Origin: Cognatundibacterium crateris | GTDB lineage: Bacteria > Pseudomonadota > Gammaproteobacteria > Burkholderiales > Burkholderiaceae_D | DNA: 64,000 nt | Assembly: GCF_010078235.1 (NCBI RefSeq) | Contig: NZ_JAABOS010000005.1 | Coordinates: 62,001-126,000, forward strand | Direction of reading: 5' to 3' | Shown: positions 1 through 10,089 of the stretch, in pieces | Layout of the letters: the number at the start of each line of letters is the position of its first letter | Numbering within the stretch: position 1 is the first letter of the stretch | Position numbers and translations under genes: made by a program | The notes under the pieces: model-generated | Database searches by the model: none | What the model saw: only the letters and a program-made list of their open reading frames with translations | What the model was told of the DNA's origin: nothing

Positions 1-2
1 AT

Positions 3-215
3 GCAGCGAAGGTGGCTGGCATCGCCGGCGGCAGTCTGCAAGTGGGTGCTGAAGCTGACATCTGTGTGTTCGACCCGGATACCCGCTGGAAAGTACAGGC
101 CTCCAGCTTGCTCAGTCAGGGCAAACACACGCCTTTCCTGGGTTATGAGTTACCAGGGCAGGTCAGAATGACGATGGTGGGAGGTCGCATCGCCTACGAA
201 TACGGTGAGCGCTAA
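3..215 (+). CDS. pyrC: Dihydroorotase, C-terminal fragment (gene starts before the window)
   Basis: The reading frame is open from the first bases of the window, so the 5' end lies upstream. The visible 70 residues match the C-terminus of class I dihydroorotases and their PyrX-like relatives: a GSLQVGAEADICVFDP segment, the S-x-G-K-H-T-P-F region and the closing V-x-GG-R-I-A-Y. The enzyme closes carbamoyl-aspartate to dihydroorotate in pyrimidine synthesis, in the cytosol. The catalytic metal-binding part is outside the window, so an inactive PyrX-type partner of aspartate transcarbamylase cannot be excluded. In this bacterial group a plsC-like gene usually follows pyrBC, as here. Confidence 0.8.
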   Translation, partial: AAKVAGIAGGSLQVGAEADICVFDPDTRWKVQASSLLSQGKHTPFLGYELPGQVRMTMVGGRIAYEYGER

Positions 216-228
216 TCCATGTTGATCG

Positions 229-264
229 CGCCGGAGCACAGGTGGGCTCCGGCGTTTTATTTTT
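229..264 (+). terminator. Rho-independent terminator after pyrC
   Basis: A perfect 9-bp stem (CGCCGGAGC / GCTCCGGCG) with an 8-nt loop is followed by TTTTATTTTT. It starts 14 bases after the dihydroorotase stop and separates it from the acyltransferase gene. Confidence 0.9.
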
Positions 265-501
265 CTCAGAGTTCTCAAGCTTCTTTTCGCTCTCACAGTT
301 TGCCGTATAGAACACTGCGTTAGCTGGAGTGAGTTTGCCGCCTGGTCAGACCGGATCTGGCCGCGTCAGGCTGATGTTGTTGAATTCAGGCGTACAGAAA
401 TTCGCTTGCTTTACAACAATTGCATCATAGTACTGGCGTGAACTCTGTTTTATCGTAAATAATTTAGTTTTTCCTCTCCCTGGCGGGTTGGTGAGTTCAG
501 T

Positions 502-1242
502 ATGATCGTTTGGCATTTTTTTCGGGTCTTTATTCACCTGCTCGCAGGTCTGTTAACCTGTGGCTTGTTGTTTCCGTTTTCCTCTTCTGCCACGCAGGAG
601 AAGCTGATACGGCGCTGGTCCAGAAAGCTGCTGGCTATCTGTACTGTAGATGTGGTATTTGATGATCGCTCGCAGGGTTTGCACGCTGAACCAGCCATGA
701 TCGTGTCCAATCATGTGTCCTGGCTCGACATCTTCGTCATCAATACCCTACATCCCTGCCATTTTGTCGCCAAGTCCGATATCCGCTCCTGGCCACTGAT
801 AGGCTGGCTGTGTGAAAAAGCCGGGACCATATTTCTGGCGCGCGGCAAACAACGCGAAGTGCGCCGTATTTACGAAGGTCTGGTTCATCAGATACAGGCG
901 GGCAAACGGATCGCGTTTTTCCCTGAAGGGACGACCGCCGCACAAGGTACGGTGTTGCCGTTTCATGCCAATCTGTTTGAAGCAGCGATTGAAGCCCAGG
1001 TGCCGGTGCAACCCTTCGTGATTCGCTATGTGGATATGCAAGGCGAATTTCACCCGGCTGCAAATTTTATCGGTGATATGACTTTCGTTGACAGTATGCG
1101 TGAAATTTTGAAGGCACCGAAAATGCGTGCTGAACTGATACGTCTGCCAGCTATCGCGACCCGTGATGCACACCGGCGTGAAGTCGCCCAGCAAGCCCGA
1201 ACGGCGGCGCAACAGGCTTTGAATATAGCTGAGCCGGTTTGA
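502..1242 (+). CDS. plsC: 1-acyl-sn-glycerol-3-phosphate acyltransferase (PlsC family)
   Basis: The 246-aa protein carries the PlsC acyltransferase signature. The HX4D motif is NHVSWLD (His71, Asp76) and the glycerophosphate-binding motif is FPEGTT (residues 140-145). A hydrophobic N-terminal segment (about 4-27) should anchor it to the inner membrane. The family moves an acyl chain onto lysophosphatidic acid to make phosphatidic acid for phospholipids. A role on another lysolipid, such as lyso-ornithine lipid, is possible because several paralogues exist in this group. The terminator after pyrC implies its own promoter in 265-501, but I could not pick a convincing one. It converges with the DUF1631 gene. 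Confidence 0.85.
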   Translation: MIVWHFFRVFIHLLAGLLTCGLLFPFSSSATQEKLIRRWSRKLLAICTVDVVFDDRSQGLHAEPAMIVSNHVSWLDIFVINTLHPCHFVAKSDIRSWPLIGWLCEKAGTIFLARGKQREVRRIYEGLVHQIQAGKRIAFFPEGTTAAQGTVLPFHANLFEAAIEAQVPVQPFVIRYVDMQGEFHPAANFIGDMTFVDSMREILKAPKMRAELIRLPAIATRDAHRREVAQQARTAAQQALNIAEPV

Positions 1243-1325
1243 AGTGTTTGCTTAGTTCAATATAGGCCACTGTCGCTGGCAGCTTGTGTATATTGATCGT
1301 GTATGCACTGCCATTGACATCAGAT

Positions 1326-4121
1326 TCACAAAGCTACGGGCGCATCCAGCATATCGGCATTGGTCAGCAAGGCTTGCACCGCACGTTCAAACAAGGGTTC
1401 TGCTTCCAGAAAACGTACTCTGCCATGTGCGATCATACGCCGGAACATACGCACACTGACGACAGAGGGTTCCGGTGTGCCAGTCAGGCTCAGCACCAGA
1501 TGATTTTGTTCGGGGTCAACCCAGTTCAGTTTGCCCGAGGTCGGTTTAATTCCCAGATTGACTTCCAGACTTATTCCGCTGCGCAGACGCTCACGTATCG
1601 CTACTTCGTTGAGTGCATTGGCAGTTTCCGGCAGAGTTGCCAGCAATTCCGGGTCCACTTCCTTATCCAGCAATTGCACCTGTATGTCCAGCTCCTGTAT
1701 GGCCTGCTCCAGAATTTTCTGAGTTTCACTGGCAGCCAGCTCAGGATCGATGACTTTCATCGCCGCTGTCTGATAGGCGAAACCTGAGAATAATTCGTGC
1801 AGTGCCGGCAGGGTGTACAAACGTTCATTGTCCGGGCCCGGTGCAGCCCGTAAAGCGCGGGTATGGGCGTCAACCAGCCAGTCCATCAAATGCTGTTGCT
1901 CATCGGGGGCAAATGCAATGCTGCCCAAGCCTTCGCGTATGGTATTTAAAATCAGAGGAAGCAGTGCAAATAACTGGGTTTTATCTTCCTGCTCCAGCTT
2001 AGGTAAAATACTCCATAACAGATCCGCTACCGTGAGGCGGTAGCGTAAGCCACGTTTTTCATCTGCCCGCTCAGCGAACTCTATCGCCTGTACCCAGCTG
2101 GTTTCGAGAAATTGTTCAAGGTAGGCATCCATGTTCAGCACATGCAGCACTTCGTGTAACTGTGCGCTGATATGCAATAGGCGCAATGCGCGGTGCTGTA
2201 CGTCTTCTACCGTGTTGACTGCGATCGCAACATGCTCGTCACTCTCGCGCAGTTTTTTCGCGATAAAGGCATCCAGCTCATCGAGCATACGCGTGAATAA
2301 CAATGCGCTTTCACTGTCATCATCAAGTAGTGTTTCGACGATGCGGCAGATTTCATCGGCGATATCTGCACCAGTCGGGTCTATCTGTTTCAAACCCAGC
2401 GATATAGAACCCACCCGGTTGATCAGCATTCGCGCAGGATGGCCTTTCTGCGTCAGCAGGCTGGGATCACGTAAGGCGACTTTCAGCACCAAAAATTGCA
2501 GACGCCCAAGCTGGGCGCGGATTTCAGCCGGTACGGTGTGGTCGCTCAGGATGAATTCGAACAGCATGGCGACCACATCGATGGTCATCTGTTCGTCGAC
2601 GTCCTGCGTCATTTCATTGAGCGAGGATCTTTGTTCAAGTATTAAGTTACGGATTTCGCCGTATTGATTGAACATGTGTTCAACCGGCGTTTGAAATGCC
2701 TTTTGCAAGTAATGAACCGACTGTACGATGCCGGAGGCCGGAGCGGGTGCAAGGTTTTCTTGCCAGACTTCCCTGGATACGGCCGGATCAGCTAAGGGGG
2801 CTGGCGATGCAGCGCTGAATTCGTTCCCCTGATAGCTTGCCGGTCCTGAAACGGCTTCCTGCAGATGCATGACATCATGAGACGCTGAATTGAATTGCGA
2901 CGCATCTGCCGCCAGTGCACCATCTGTCAGTGCCGGACTGCTGTGTGACGGTGCAAACAACTGACGTATCGCTTTGCTGATAGAGCCTTGTTTGCCCAGC
3001 CAGCCCGGGTTCATGCTGGCAGGCCGTCCAGCGCGCGCCGCATCCAATGCGCCAGCGCTCCTTGTTCCAAGCTGGCTCATCGCAGCTTGAGTGAGTGCTG
3101 CTGCCATGTTCATGGCCGTATGAGTGACTGCAGTTTTGCTAAGACTGTTATTGCCTGGATTATCTTGGGGCGCGCCGCTGGTGGCCACCCCCCTGACCCT
3201 GGCCAGCAATTGTTCCAGCCTGCCGGGTGCGGGCAAATTCGGGATGGATGGCATCAAGCCTTCAGGGTGGTCTGTCATGGTATTCATTGCACTCATACCG
3301 CCCATACCGCCCATACCCTGCATTGCGTTCATGCCAGATGCATTGCTCTGATAGGCAGTTTGAGCCCCAGCGTGCTGAGAGGAATATTGTTCTTCCCCGT
3401 AAGATTCAGAAACCTGCTCCGATGCGTTCGCTGCTGTGTTGCCGCCAGCGAAGGGAGGCGCTGATTGTGCTGATCCGTTTTTTTTGATCTTAAACTGTAG
3501 TTCAGCTGCGATGCCGTGCGCGGCCAGCAATTGATTGATTTTTTCGTAGATACCCTGAATGTGGCGGCGTAATACATATGCCAGATGCTCATTCATGATA
3601 CGGGATAGTTCAGGTTGCAACTTTAATTCATCTAAGGCATTCGCTATACAACGCGTCAGGATGTAGGGACGGAACGGGTTTTCTCTTTCCTTGATGGTTT
3701 CCTGGCCGAAAATCAGCGCAATACGAATATTCAGGTCCCGGATCTGATCCTCTGCTTCAGTACGGAAGCTAGCGGTATTTTCATTCAGGAGCAATTCGTT
3801 TTCCAGCACACTTGAATCGAGCAGTGATAAGCCGCTACTATCCATGCGCAGCAAGGAACTGGGTCGGAAAGTGTTATAGGTGGTCTGAAAACTGCGCGTG
3901 AGCAGTGCGTCCAGACAGCTTTCTAATTGCAGCAACAAGGCATCGGCTTTGCGGCTGATGGTATAGGCGTGTAACAGCATTGCCTGCTCAGATGAGGAGC
4001 GGGCTGCTTCTGCTAACTTAAATATGTTTTCTTGCAAAGTCGGCAGGCTATCCTTGACCGCTTGCAAAAATGCCGCCTGAAACTGCTCGCGCGCAGCAGG
4101 CAAAAGCTCGTTCGGATCCAT
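1326..4121 (-). CDS. DUF1631 family protein, 931 aa
   Basis: This large protein has the look of the DUF1631 family, which is common in Beta- and Gammaproteobacteria and has no settled function. Helical N-terminal (about 1-215) and C-terminal (about 440-931) regions flank a low-complexity linker. The linker holds a Met/Gly run at about 264-282 (NAMQGMGGMGGMSAMN) and a long Ala/Ser/Gln stretch. There is no signal peptide or membrane segment, so it should be cytoplasmic. The C-terminal part contains a segment resembling a PilZ-like fold (about 840-905, with SGKLNWVDPEQNHLVLS), which is only a guess. It stands alone with a 324-base upstream region. Confidence 0.75.
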   Translation of the reverse strand: MDPNELLPAAREQFQAAFLQAVKDSLPTLQENIFKLAEAARSSSEQAMLLHAYTISRKADALLLQLESCLDALLTRSFQTTYNTFRPSSLLRMDSSGLSLLDSSVLENELLLNENTASFRTEAEDQIRDLNIRIALIFGQETIKERENPFRPYILTRCIANALDELKLQPELSRIMNEHLAYVLRRHIQGIYEKINQLLAAHGIAAELQFKIKKNGSAQSAPPFAGGNTAANASEQVSESYGEEQYSSQHAGAQTAYQSNASGMNAMQGMGGMGGMSAMNTMTDHPEGLMPSIPNLPAPGRLEQLLARVRGVATSGAPQDNPGNNSLSKTAVTHTAMNMAAALTQAAMSQLGTRSAGALDAARAGRPASMNPGWLGKQGSISKAIRQLFAPSHSSPALTDGALAADASQFNSASHDVMHLQEAVSGPASYQGNEFSAASPAPLADPAVSREVWQENLAPAPASGIVQSVHYLQKAFQTPVEHMFNQYGEIRNLILEQRSSLNEMTQDVDEQMTIDVVAMLFEFILSDHTVPAEIRAQLGRLQFLVLKVALRDPSLLTQKGHPARMLINRVGSISLGLKQIDPTGADIADEICRIVETLLDDDSESALLFTRMLDELDAFIAKKLRESDEHVAIAVNTVEDVQHRALRLLHISAQLHEVLHVLNMDAYLEQFLETSWVQAIEFAERADEKRGLRYRLTVADLLWSILPKLEQEDKTQLFALLPLILNTIREGLGSIAFAPDEQQHLMDWLVDAHTRALRAAPGPDNERLYTLPALHELFSGFAYQTAAMKVIDPELAASETQKILEQAIQELDIQVQLLDKEVDPELLATLPETANALNEVAIRERLRSGISLEVNLGIKPTSGKLNWVDPEQNHLVLSLTGTPEPSVVSVRMFRRMIAHGRVRFLEAEPLFERAVQALLTNADMLDAPVAL

Positions 4122-4445
4122 TACTTTCCTTCACGACAGAACATGAATTTCCCGTTCGGCACATTTTTACTCAGTCCTTCAGTACGGGGTAAATATGCGC
4201 TCTGTGAAATATTGTAAAAAACTTATTGGTATAGTATAAGGTCGATGAGAATTGCTGTGTTTCGTTTACGGCAGAAATTCAATATTGTTGACAAATATTA
4301 CTGAAATGAAAACAAGGCCAGGCAAAAAACTTGTTTGTCATTCTGGGTCTTGCTGATCCCTGTTGAACCACAGATTCAAATTCGTTATCCTGGCAGCAGC
4401 CCCGCAATGACACACTCAGGCAGATTCAGTTGCGTTCAATGATAC
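4122..4445. other. 324-base intergenic region upstream of the DUF1631 gene
   Basis: This AT-rich stretch lies between the acpH stop and the DUF1631 start, both on the minus strand. It should hold the DUF1631 promoter. A minus-strand TATACT is present near 4230, but no matching -35 box is clear. I see no gene, tRNA or terminator with a T-run here. Confidence 0.5.
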
Positions 4446-5069
4446 TCAGTGATGCTCAGTTACGCTGTCTGAACAGTTTAGCCGGATTTCGGCGCGGCTG
4501 ATTTCTGTGTAATGCTGCAACTGAGGAAAAAACAGCAGGAATTGCTGGTCGAGAAAATCATGGGCTTCCCTGAGTACCGGCAAACCCGCGATCAGCGCCT
4601 GACCATTGCGTGACAGGCGTTTAGCCGTTCTCTCCACCGCCCAGCTGACACCTGCCCAATTCGCATAGCCGCCCAGCCAGTCATGCGCGACCATATGATC
4701 ACTGATGTCGAGTAGCCTGGGTGGCAGTATGGCCTGGTAGTGAGTGATGCCTTGGTAGAAGCTGGCAATCAGGTTCTCCCGCGGCAGAGTACTGAAGTTG
4801 TTCCAGTGCGCAGACAGCAGAAAATCGAAATAAATATCGAGCAGAATACCGGCATAGCGGCGGCTGTCGGCGGGAAACACGCTTTTTGCCGCCAGCACAG
4901 CCGGATGGCGGTCGGTATAGCTATCGATCAGTCGATGGATTTTGATTTCCAGATTCATTTCGTCTGGAAAATCAAAGCTATGCCGTACCGGGACAAAGTC
5001 TCCTAAAATTCCACCTAACATGGCGGCCTGGCTGTACTGAGCCAGGAAAATATGTGCCAGAAAATTCAT
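4446..5069 (-). CDS. acpH: Acyl carrier protein phosphodiesterase (AcpH/YajB family)
   Basis: The 207-aa protein opens with MNFLAHIFLA and shows the family pattern in order: GGILGDF (19-25), HRLID with TDRHP (45-56), and RRYAGILLDIYFDF (70-83) followed by SAHW. Conserved His and Asp residues resemble an HD-type metal site. AcpH removes the 4'-phosphopantetheine arm from holo-acyl carrier protein. It is about the usual length for the family (193-210 aa). It lies 50 bases after apaH on the same strand and may be the last gene of recN-hemH-apaH-acpH. Biochemical support comes from E. coli AcpH; the assignment here is by family. Confidence 0.8.
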   Translation of the reverse strand: MNFLAHIFLAQYSQAAMLGGILGDFVPVRHSFDFPDEMNLEIKIHRLIDSYTDRHPAVLAAKSVFPADSRRYAGILLDIYFDFLLSAHWNNFSTLPRENLIASFYQGITHYQAILPPRLLDISDHMVAHDWLGGYANWAGVSWAVERTAKRLSRNGQALIAGLPVLREAHDFLDQQFLLFFPQLQHYTEISRAEIRLNCSDSVTEHH

Positions 5070-5119
5070 ACTGACTTTAGCTTTGCAGACTTGCCACTTT
5101 AGCCAGGGTAAGCCTGGCG

Positions 5120-5983
5120 CTAGCTGTGTTTACCCGGTTTCTGTTGCTGTGGACAGTCGATTTGTATCACATGATGATCATGCAGCCGGACCGCAGTGAG
5201 CTGACCACCCCAGACGCAACCGGTGTCCAGGCTGATCAGGTTGGGTTCAACGATCAGACCCAGCGTAGACCAATGGCCGAATACCACACACTGATCTGCA
5301 GACTGACGTGGCAAATCAAACCAGGCCCGATAGTGATCCGGCGCTGCGCGTTTGCCTTCTTTGATGGCAAAGTCCATGCTGCCGTCCTGATGGCAGTAGC
5401 GCATACGCGTCAGTGCATTGATGATGCAACGCCAGCGTTCTGCACCTTGTAAATCCTCGCTCCAGCGATCAGGCTGATTGCCATACATGACGGCCAGAAA
5501 ATCCAGCCAGTGATCGGATTGCAGCATCTGACTGACTTCAGCCCCCAGACTCTGTGCCTGCGCGATGCTCCAGTCCGGGAATAAGCCGGCGTGGATCAGT
5601 AAATGTCCCTGTTCCAGATGGGCCAGCGGACGCTGGCGCAGCCAGTTGAGCAATATCTCACGGTCTTCGGCCTGCAGGATATCCTGCAGGGTATCGGACG
5701 GATGTGGTTTTCGGATGCCGTGTGCCACCGCCAGCAAATGCAGATCGTGATTGCCCAGTACTGATTCGGCCCGGCCCGCCAGTTGCAGCTCGCGTATCAG
5801 GCGCAAGCTGTCCAGGGATTTGGGGCCGCGGTTGACCAGATCACCCGCAAACAGATAGCGCGCATCAGGTGTCAGTGCCTCGGTTTTTTCCAGCAGTTCA
5901 CGCAACTGATCAGCACAGCCCTGAATATCGCCGATAAAGTAGGTGGCTGAGCTGACGGAATTTGCGGCAGCTACAGTATTCAC
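5120..5983 (-). CDS. apaH: Symmetrical bis(5'-nucleosyl)-tetraphosphatase ApaH
   Basis: The calcineurin-like phosphoesterase motifs are complete: GDIQGC (18-23), GDLVNRGP (47-54), GNHD (77-80) and a later VFGHWS. The enzyme splits diadenosine tetraphosphate into two ADP and also removes Np4 caps from RNA 5' ends. The 287 aa are close to the 280 of E. coli ApaH, with about 12 extra N-terminal residues; a slightly later start is possible. Its start overlaps the hemH stop by 4 bases, so the two are probably translationally coupled. Confidence 0.95.
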   Translation of the reverse strand: MNTVAAANSVSSATYFIGDIQGCADQLRELLEKTEALTPDARYLFAGDLVNRGPKSLDSLRLIRELQLAGRAESVLGNHDLHLLAVAHGIRKPHPSDTLQDILQAEDREILLNWLRQRPLAHLEQGHLLIHAGLFPDWSIAQAQSLGAEVSQMLQSDHWLDFLAVMYGNQPDRWSEDLQGAERWRCIINALTRMRYCHQDGSMDFAIKEGKRAAPDHYRAWFDLPRQSADQCVVFGHWSTLGLIVEPNLISLDTGCVWGGQLTAVRLHDHHVIQIDCPQQQKPGKHS

Positions 5984-7086
5984 AAAGGAGCCCCGATGCG
6001 TTTTGCTTCCGAGCGGCTGATCAATGCCTGCTGTTTTTGCTCTTCGCGCAGGCTGACGGTCATCATCGTTGGCCAGCCTATCAGATGCTGCTCGGCGATT
6101 TCTGCCAGCGCGCGTAACCAGGACGGTGACTCATTCAGGCAGGGGATGTAATTGAATTCCTTGCCGCCAGCATGTAAGAAGTCTTCCCTGACTTCCATCG
6201 CAATTTCTTCCAGCGTTTCCAGACAATCTACAATAAAGCCGGGGCAAATCACATCGATACGTTTAGTGCCTTGTTGCGCTAATTCTTTCACTGCATTCGA
6301 GGTGTAAGGCTGCAGCCATTCTGCGCGGCCCAGGCGGGACTGGAAAGTCACCAGATACTGTTCTTTACTAAGCCCCAGTTTTTCAGCCAGTAATCGGGCA
6401 GTTTTGTAGCATTCGCAGTGATAAGGATCGCCGCGTAACAGAAAAGCCTTGGGCAAACCGTGGAAGCTCATCACCAGCTTTTCAGGGCGGCCATGGGTTT
6501 GCCAGTGCTTGAGCACAGACTGGCGCAAGGCCTCAATATACGCATCGTGATCATGGTAGTTTTTGACCAGACGTAATTCCGGCACATTGCGCACTTGCTG
6601 ATAATGCTGGAACACGGCGTCAAAGTTGGATGCGGTGGTGGTCGCAGAATATTGCGGATAACCGGACAGGATCAGTATGCGTTCATAGCCCTCAGCTTTG
6701 AGCTTGTTCAGCACCGAAGGAATAGACGGTGAGCCGTAACGCATCGCATAGGTGACGTGCACTTCATGGCCACGTTCGCCCAGATAGCCTTTGAGCAGTA
6801 AGGCTTGTTTTTCGGTATGCACTTTGAGTGGCGAGCCGTCTTTAGTCCAGATAGACGCATATTTTTTGGCGGATTGCCCGGAACGGAAAGGCAGGATGAT
6901 GCCATTCAGGATCAGCCACCATACCGGACGCGGCACTTCTACTACGCGTCGATCCCACAAAAACTGTTTCAGATAACGGCGCACTGCCGAACGTTCCGGC
7001 GCATCCGGTGTGCCGAGGTTGAGCAGTACCACAGCTGTTTTACCGATCTTGCCATGAGAGTAGTCGGGTTCAGGATAAAAGCGCAT
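5980..7086 (-). CDS. hemH: Ferrochelatase
   Basis: HemH inserts ferrous iron into protoporphyrin IX, the last step of protoheme synthesis, at the inner membrane face. The 368-aa sequence has the N-terminal VVLLNLGTP motif (19-27), the metal-binding SFHGLP (His209) and the late acidic [10 protein letters not shown] (Glu290 region). The length is typical for betaproteobacteria. The gene sits between recN and apaH on the minus strand. It is 117 bases downstream of recN, so it may have its own promoter. A HemJ-like protein at 21467 could supply the preceding oxidation step. Confidence 0.96.
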   Translation of the reverse strand: MRFYPEPDYSHGKIGKTAVVLLNLGTPDAPERSAVRRYLKQFLWDRRVVEVPRPVWWLILNGIILPFRSGQSAKKYASIWTKDGSPLKVHTEKQALLLKGYLGERGHEVHVTYAMRYGSPSIPSVLNKLKAEGYERILILSGYPQYSATTTASNFDAVFQHYQQVRNVPELRLVKNYHDHDAYIEALRQSVLKHWQTHGRPEKLVMSFHGLPKAFLLRGDPYHCECYKTARLLAEKLGLSKEQYLVTFQSRLGRAEWLQPYTSNAVKELAQQGTKRIDVICPGFIVDCLETLEEIAMEVREDFLHAGGKEFNYIPCLNESPSWLRALAEIAEQHLIGWPTMMTVSLREEQKQQALISRSEAKRIGAPL

Positions 7087-7203
7087 ATCAGTGAGTAAAA
7101 TAAGTTTTTCGGGTTATTGAAACTAAGTGAAATTAAGTGAAACTAAGCTGGGAACAGTCAGCGCAGATTACAGACTGTGCGGCATATCCGGCTACAGCAC
7201 ACA

Positions 7204-8850
7204 TCAAGAGGCTAGCAGCTCGCGTGCGTGTTTGCGCGTGGTGGCTGTGATCTCCAAGCCTCCCAGCATACGCGCAATTTCTTCCACGCGTTGCTTGCTG
7301 TCCAGCGCCATGATGCTGGAGATAGTTTTGCCTTCGGCTTGCCGTTTGCTGACCTGAAAATGCTGATTGGCCTGACTCGCCACCTGCGGTAAATGAGTGA
7401 CGCACAGTACCTGCCTTTCCTGACCCAGACGCTTGAGCAGACGACCGACCACTTCGGCTACTGCACCGCCTATGCCGCTGTCGACTTCATCAAAAATCAG
7501 GGTGGGCGTCGCGGTGGCACAGGAAGTGATCACAGAAATCGCCAGCGAGATGCGCGCCAGTTCGCCGCCGGATGCCACCTTGGCCAGCGGACGGGCCTGT
7601 ACGCCGGTATGACCAGCGACTAAAAATTCAGTTTGCTCCAATCCGTAGGACGCCGGTTCGCAGGGCTGCAAAGCGATAGAAAAACTGCCGCCACGCATAC
7701 TCAGATCCTGCATCGCGGTGGTGACTGCCTGCCCGAGCTGGGCTGCGATATCGCGCCGTGCATGGCTGAGTTTTTTCGCCAGTTCCAGATAGGCGTGCTG
7801 CGCTTTTTCTTCTTGCTGGCGCAGGGTTTCCAGGTCGCTGGCGTCGGACAGCTGATGCAATTGTGCCGACAGGGTGTCCAGTTCCAGATGCAATTTATCT
7901 GGCGCCACATGGAAACGCCGGGCCGTGCTGTGTATCACATCCACTCTTTGCTCGACCTCGCGCAGACGGGCCGGGTCCAGTTCAGTGCGATTCAGGTAGT
8001 CACTCAGCGCATAGCTGGTTTCCTGCAAATGGATGCAGGCAGTATCGAGCGCATCAGTCACCGGTTTTAAGGCGCTGTCATAAGCCAGCAATTTCAGCAG
8101 ACGCTGTTGAATCGAGGTGAGCTGAGACAGTATCGCGTGATCGGCATCCGATATCGCGCCAGCTGCCTGTTGCGCGCCGTCGAGCAGACTGACAGCATGC
8201 GCAAGTTTGCTGTGTTCCTGGCTGATTTGCTCCCATTCGCCAGCCTTGAGCTGCAGCTTGCTGAGCTCGCCGACCTGCCACTCCAGCCGTTCACGTTCGA
8301 GTAAGACGTTCCTGGTATTGGTTTCAAATTCTTCGCGCTGGCGGGCGATACTGCGCCAATGTTGAAACAGGCGTGCGACCTCAGTTACCAAGCCCTGTAA
8401 GCCGCCCTGGGTATCGAGCAAATCGCGCTGCACTTCATTGCGCAGCAAGGCCTGATGCGCATGCTGCCCATGAATGTCTATCAATAGCTCGCCGAGTTCG
8501 CGTAACTGGGTGGCTGTCGCAGTGATGCCGTTAATCCAGGCTTTGGAGCGACCTGCATTATCGATAGTCCGTCGTAAAATCAGCTGACCGTTAGCATCTG
8601 CAAACTCATGCTGCGCTAACCAGTGCTGACTGGCGGCATGGGTGGAAAATTCTGCACTGATATCCGCCTTGGCTGCGCCTTCCCTGACCATACTGGCATC
8701 GCCACGACCGCCCAGGCTCAGGCTCAGGGCATCGATCAGTATCGACTTACCTGCGCCGGTCTCGCCGGTCAGCACGCTGAAACCATGGGAAAACTCCAGT
8801 TCCAGATGGTCGACAATCACGAAATTCCGGATGGCTAGGGTACGCAGCAT
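7204..8850 (-). CDS. recN: DNA repair protein RecN
   Basis: RecN is an SMC-like ATPase that acts early in double-strand break repair. The Walker A motif is GETGAGKS (29-36). The middle of the 548-aa protein is a long coiled coil. Near the C-terminus are the ABC signature ASGGELARISLA and the Walker B LIFDEVDSGIGG. The length equals the usual 550-560 aa. In many proteobacteria recN belongs to the SOS regulon, but I saw no clear CTGT-N8-ACAG LexA box in 8851-9031. nadK lies upstream on the same strand, as is usual. Confidence 0.96.
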   Translation of the reverse strand: MLRTLAIRNFVIVDHLELEFSHGFSVLTGETGAGKSILIDALSLSLGGRGDASMVREGAAKADISAEFSTHAASQHWLAQHEFADANGQLILRRTIDNAGRSKAWINGITATATQLRELGELLIDIHGQHAHQALLRNEVQRDLLDTQGGLQGLVTEVARLFQHWRSIARQREEFETNTRNVLLERERLEWQVGELSKLQLKAGEWEQISQEHSKLAHAVSLLDGAQQAAGAISDADHAILSQLTSIQQRLLKLLAYDSALKPVTDALDTACIHLQETSYALSDYLNRTELDPARLREVEQRVDVIHSTARRFHVAPDKLHLELDTLSAQLHQLSDASDLETLRQQEEKAQHAYLELAKKLSHARRDIAAQLGQAVTTAMQDLSMRGGSFSIALQPCEPASYGLEQTEFLVAGHTGVQARPLAKVASGGELARISLAISVITSCATATPTLIFDEVDSGIGGAVAEVVGRLLKRLGQERQVLCVTHLPQVASQANQHFQVSKRQAEGKTISSIMALDSKQRVEEIARMLGGLEITATTRKHARELLAS

Positions 8851-9031
8851 AGCATTCGCTTATCAATGATGGTTACTGTAGGTTGGATTGGGATGCTGAC
8901 GGTATTTGCGGGTAGCAGCATCGTATGCAGGGCAGCAAATAACTGCCGCAATACGGCGTATTCTTGGCTGCAAACCCCGTCATTATAGGTGACTCCTGTT
9001 GCCACATGAATACTGCGCTCAGGCCACTGAT

Positions 9032-9925
9032 TTAGTTCAGCGCGCCGGATACGGTCGGGTATTCATTCCAGTGCAGTTTTTCACGCAAGGTATGATAGTA
9101 GTTCCAGTCCTGAGGATGCAGGAAGGTCACGTTATGCGCTGAACGTCTGACGATGATTTTGTCCCCATGCTGCAAACTGGCAAAGGTCTGCATATCGAAG
9201 TTCACACTGATATCGCGCCCGGCAGCGATTTCGATCACGATTTCGCTACTGTCTGGCAGCACGATAGGGCGGTTCGATAAAGCATGTGGCGCGATCGGCA
9301 CCATCACGATTCCTTGCAGGTTGGGATGCAGCAGCGGTCCGCCAGCTGACAAAGCGTAAGCCGTCGATCCGGTCGGAGTGGAGATGATCAAACCGTCAGA
9401 GCGTTGGTTGTACATAAAATGCGTATCGACATCGACGCGTAATTCGACCATGCCGGAACCGGCGCCGCGGGCCACCACGATGTCATTGAAGGCCACGCCA
9501 CTGAAAATCTGATCGCCTTCACGCACTACGATGGCTTGTAACAGTGAACGGCGTTCCGAGACGTATTTTCCATCCAGCATATCCGTCAACACCGGCAACA
9601 TGCGGTCGCGTGGAATATCCGTAATGAAGCCCAACCGGCCCTGATTGATACCGATCAGCGGGATGTTATACGGTGCCAGCTGGCGCGCAATGCCTAACAT
9701 GGTGCCGTCACCGCCGATGACAATCGCAGCGTCTGCGCTTTTACCAATTTCAGCCACGGACATGACGGTAAACTGATCGATTTGCAGATGCTGTGCGGTC
9801 TCTGCTTCGATCACGACCGTGTGGCCTGCCTCATACAGAAAAGCTGCCAGCTCGCTCATGGATTCGAGGATGCCAGCGGCATTATGCTTACCAACAAGTG
9901 CAATCGTTTTTGGGTGTACAGTCAT
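9032..9925 (-). CDS. nadK: NAD kinase
   Basis: NadK phosphorylates NAD to NADP using ATP in the cytosol. The 297-aa protein has the diagnostic GGDGTML (71-77), NQGRLGF (94-100), a conserved Asn-Asp at FNDIV (146-150), and TPTGSTAY (183-190) followed by SAGGPLLHP. The length matches the family (290-300). The gene is head-to-head with the HAD/hrcA genes and upstream of recN, the common betaproteobacterial arrangement. It appears monocistronic or loosely linked to recN, with 181 bases between them. Confidence 0.96.
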   Translation of the reverse strand: MTVHPKTIALVGKHNAAGILESMSELAAFLYEAGHTVVIEAETAQHLQIDQFTVMSVAEIGKSADAAIVIGGDGTMLGIARQLAPYNIPLIGINQGRLGFITDIPRDRMLPVLTDMLDGKYVSERRSLLQAIVVREGDQIFSGVAFNDIVVARGAGSGMVELRVDVDTHFMYNQRSDGLIISTPTGSTAYALSAGGPLLHPNLQGIVMVPIAPHALSNRPIVLPDSSEIVIEIAAGRDISVNFDMQTFASLQHGDKIIVRRSAHNVTFLHPQDWNYYHTLREKLHWNEYPTVSGALN

Positions 9926-10089
9926 AAATTCACATTGAGTTCTGCGCTGCTGCGGCTGGCCCTAAGGTATTTGCATGCGGATCAGAGCCTTTGCTAACGC
10001 AGTTTTCCAGCTATTTTTGCGAAATGCTAGGAGAGCTTGCTCAGATTAGACCATAATTCATAGAGTTTTGAATCAAATGAGTGCTGAAT

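Noticed and set aside
8851..9031. Search for a LexA (SOS) box upstream of recN
   Set aside because: No CTGT-N8-ACAG-like site was found by eye, although recN is often SOS-controlled.
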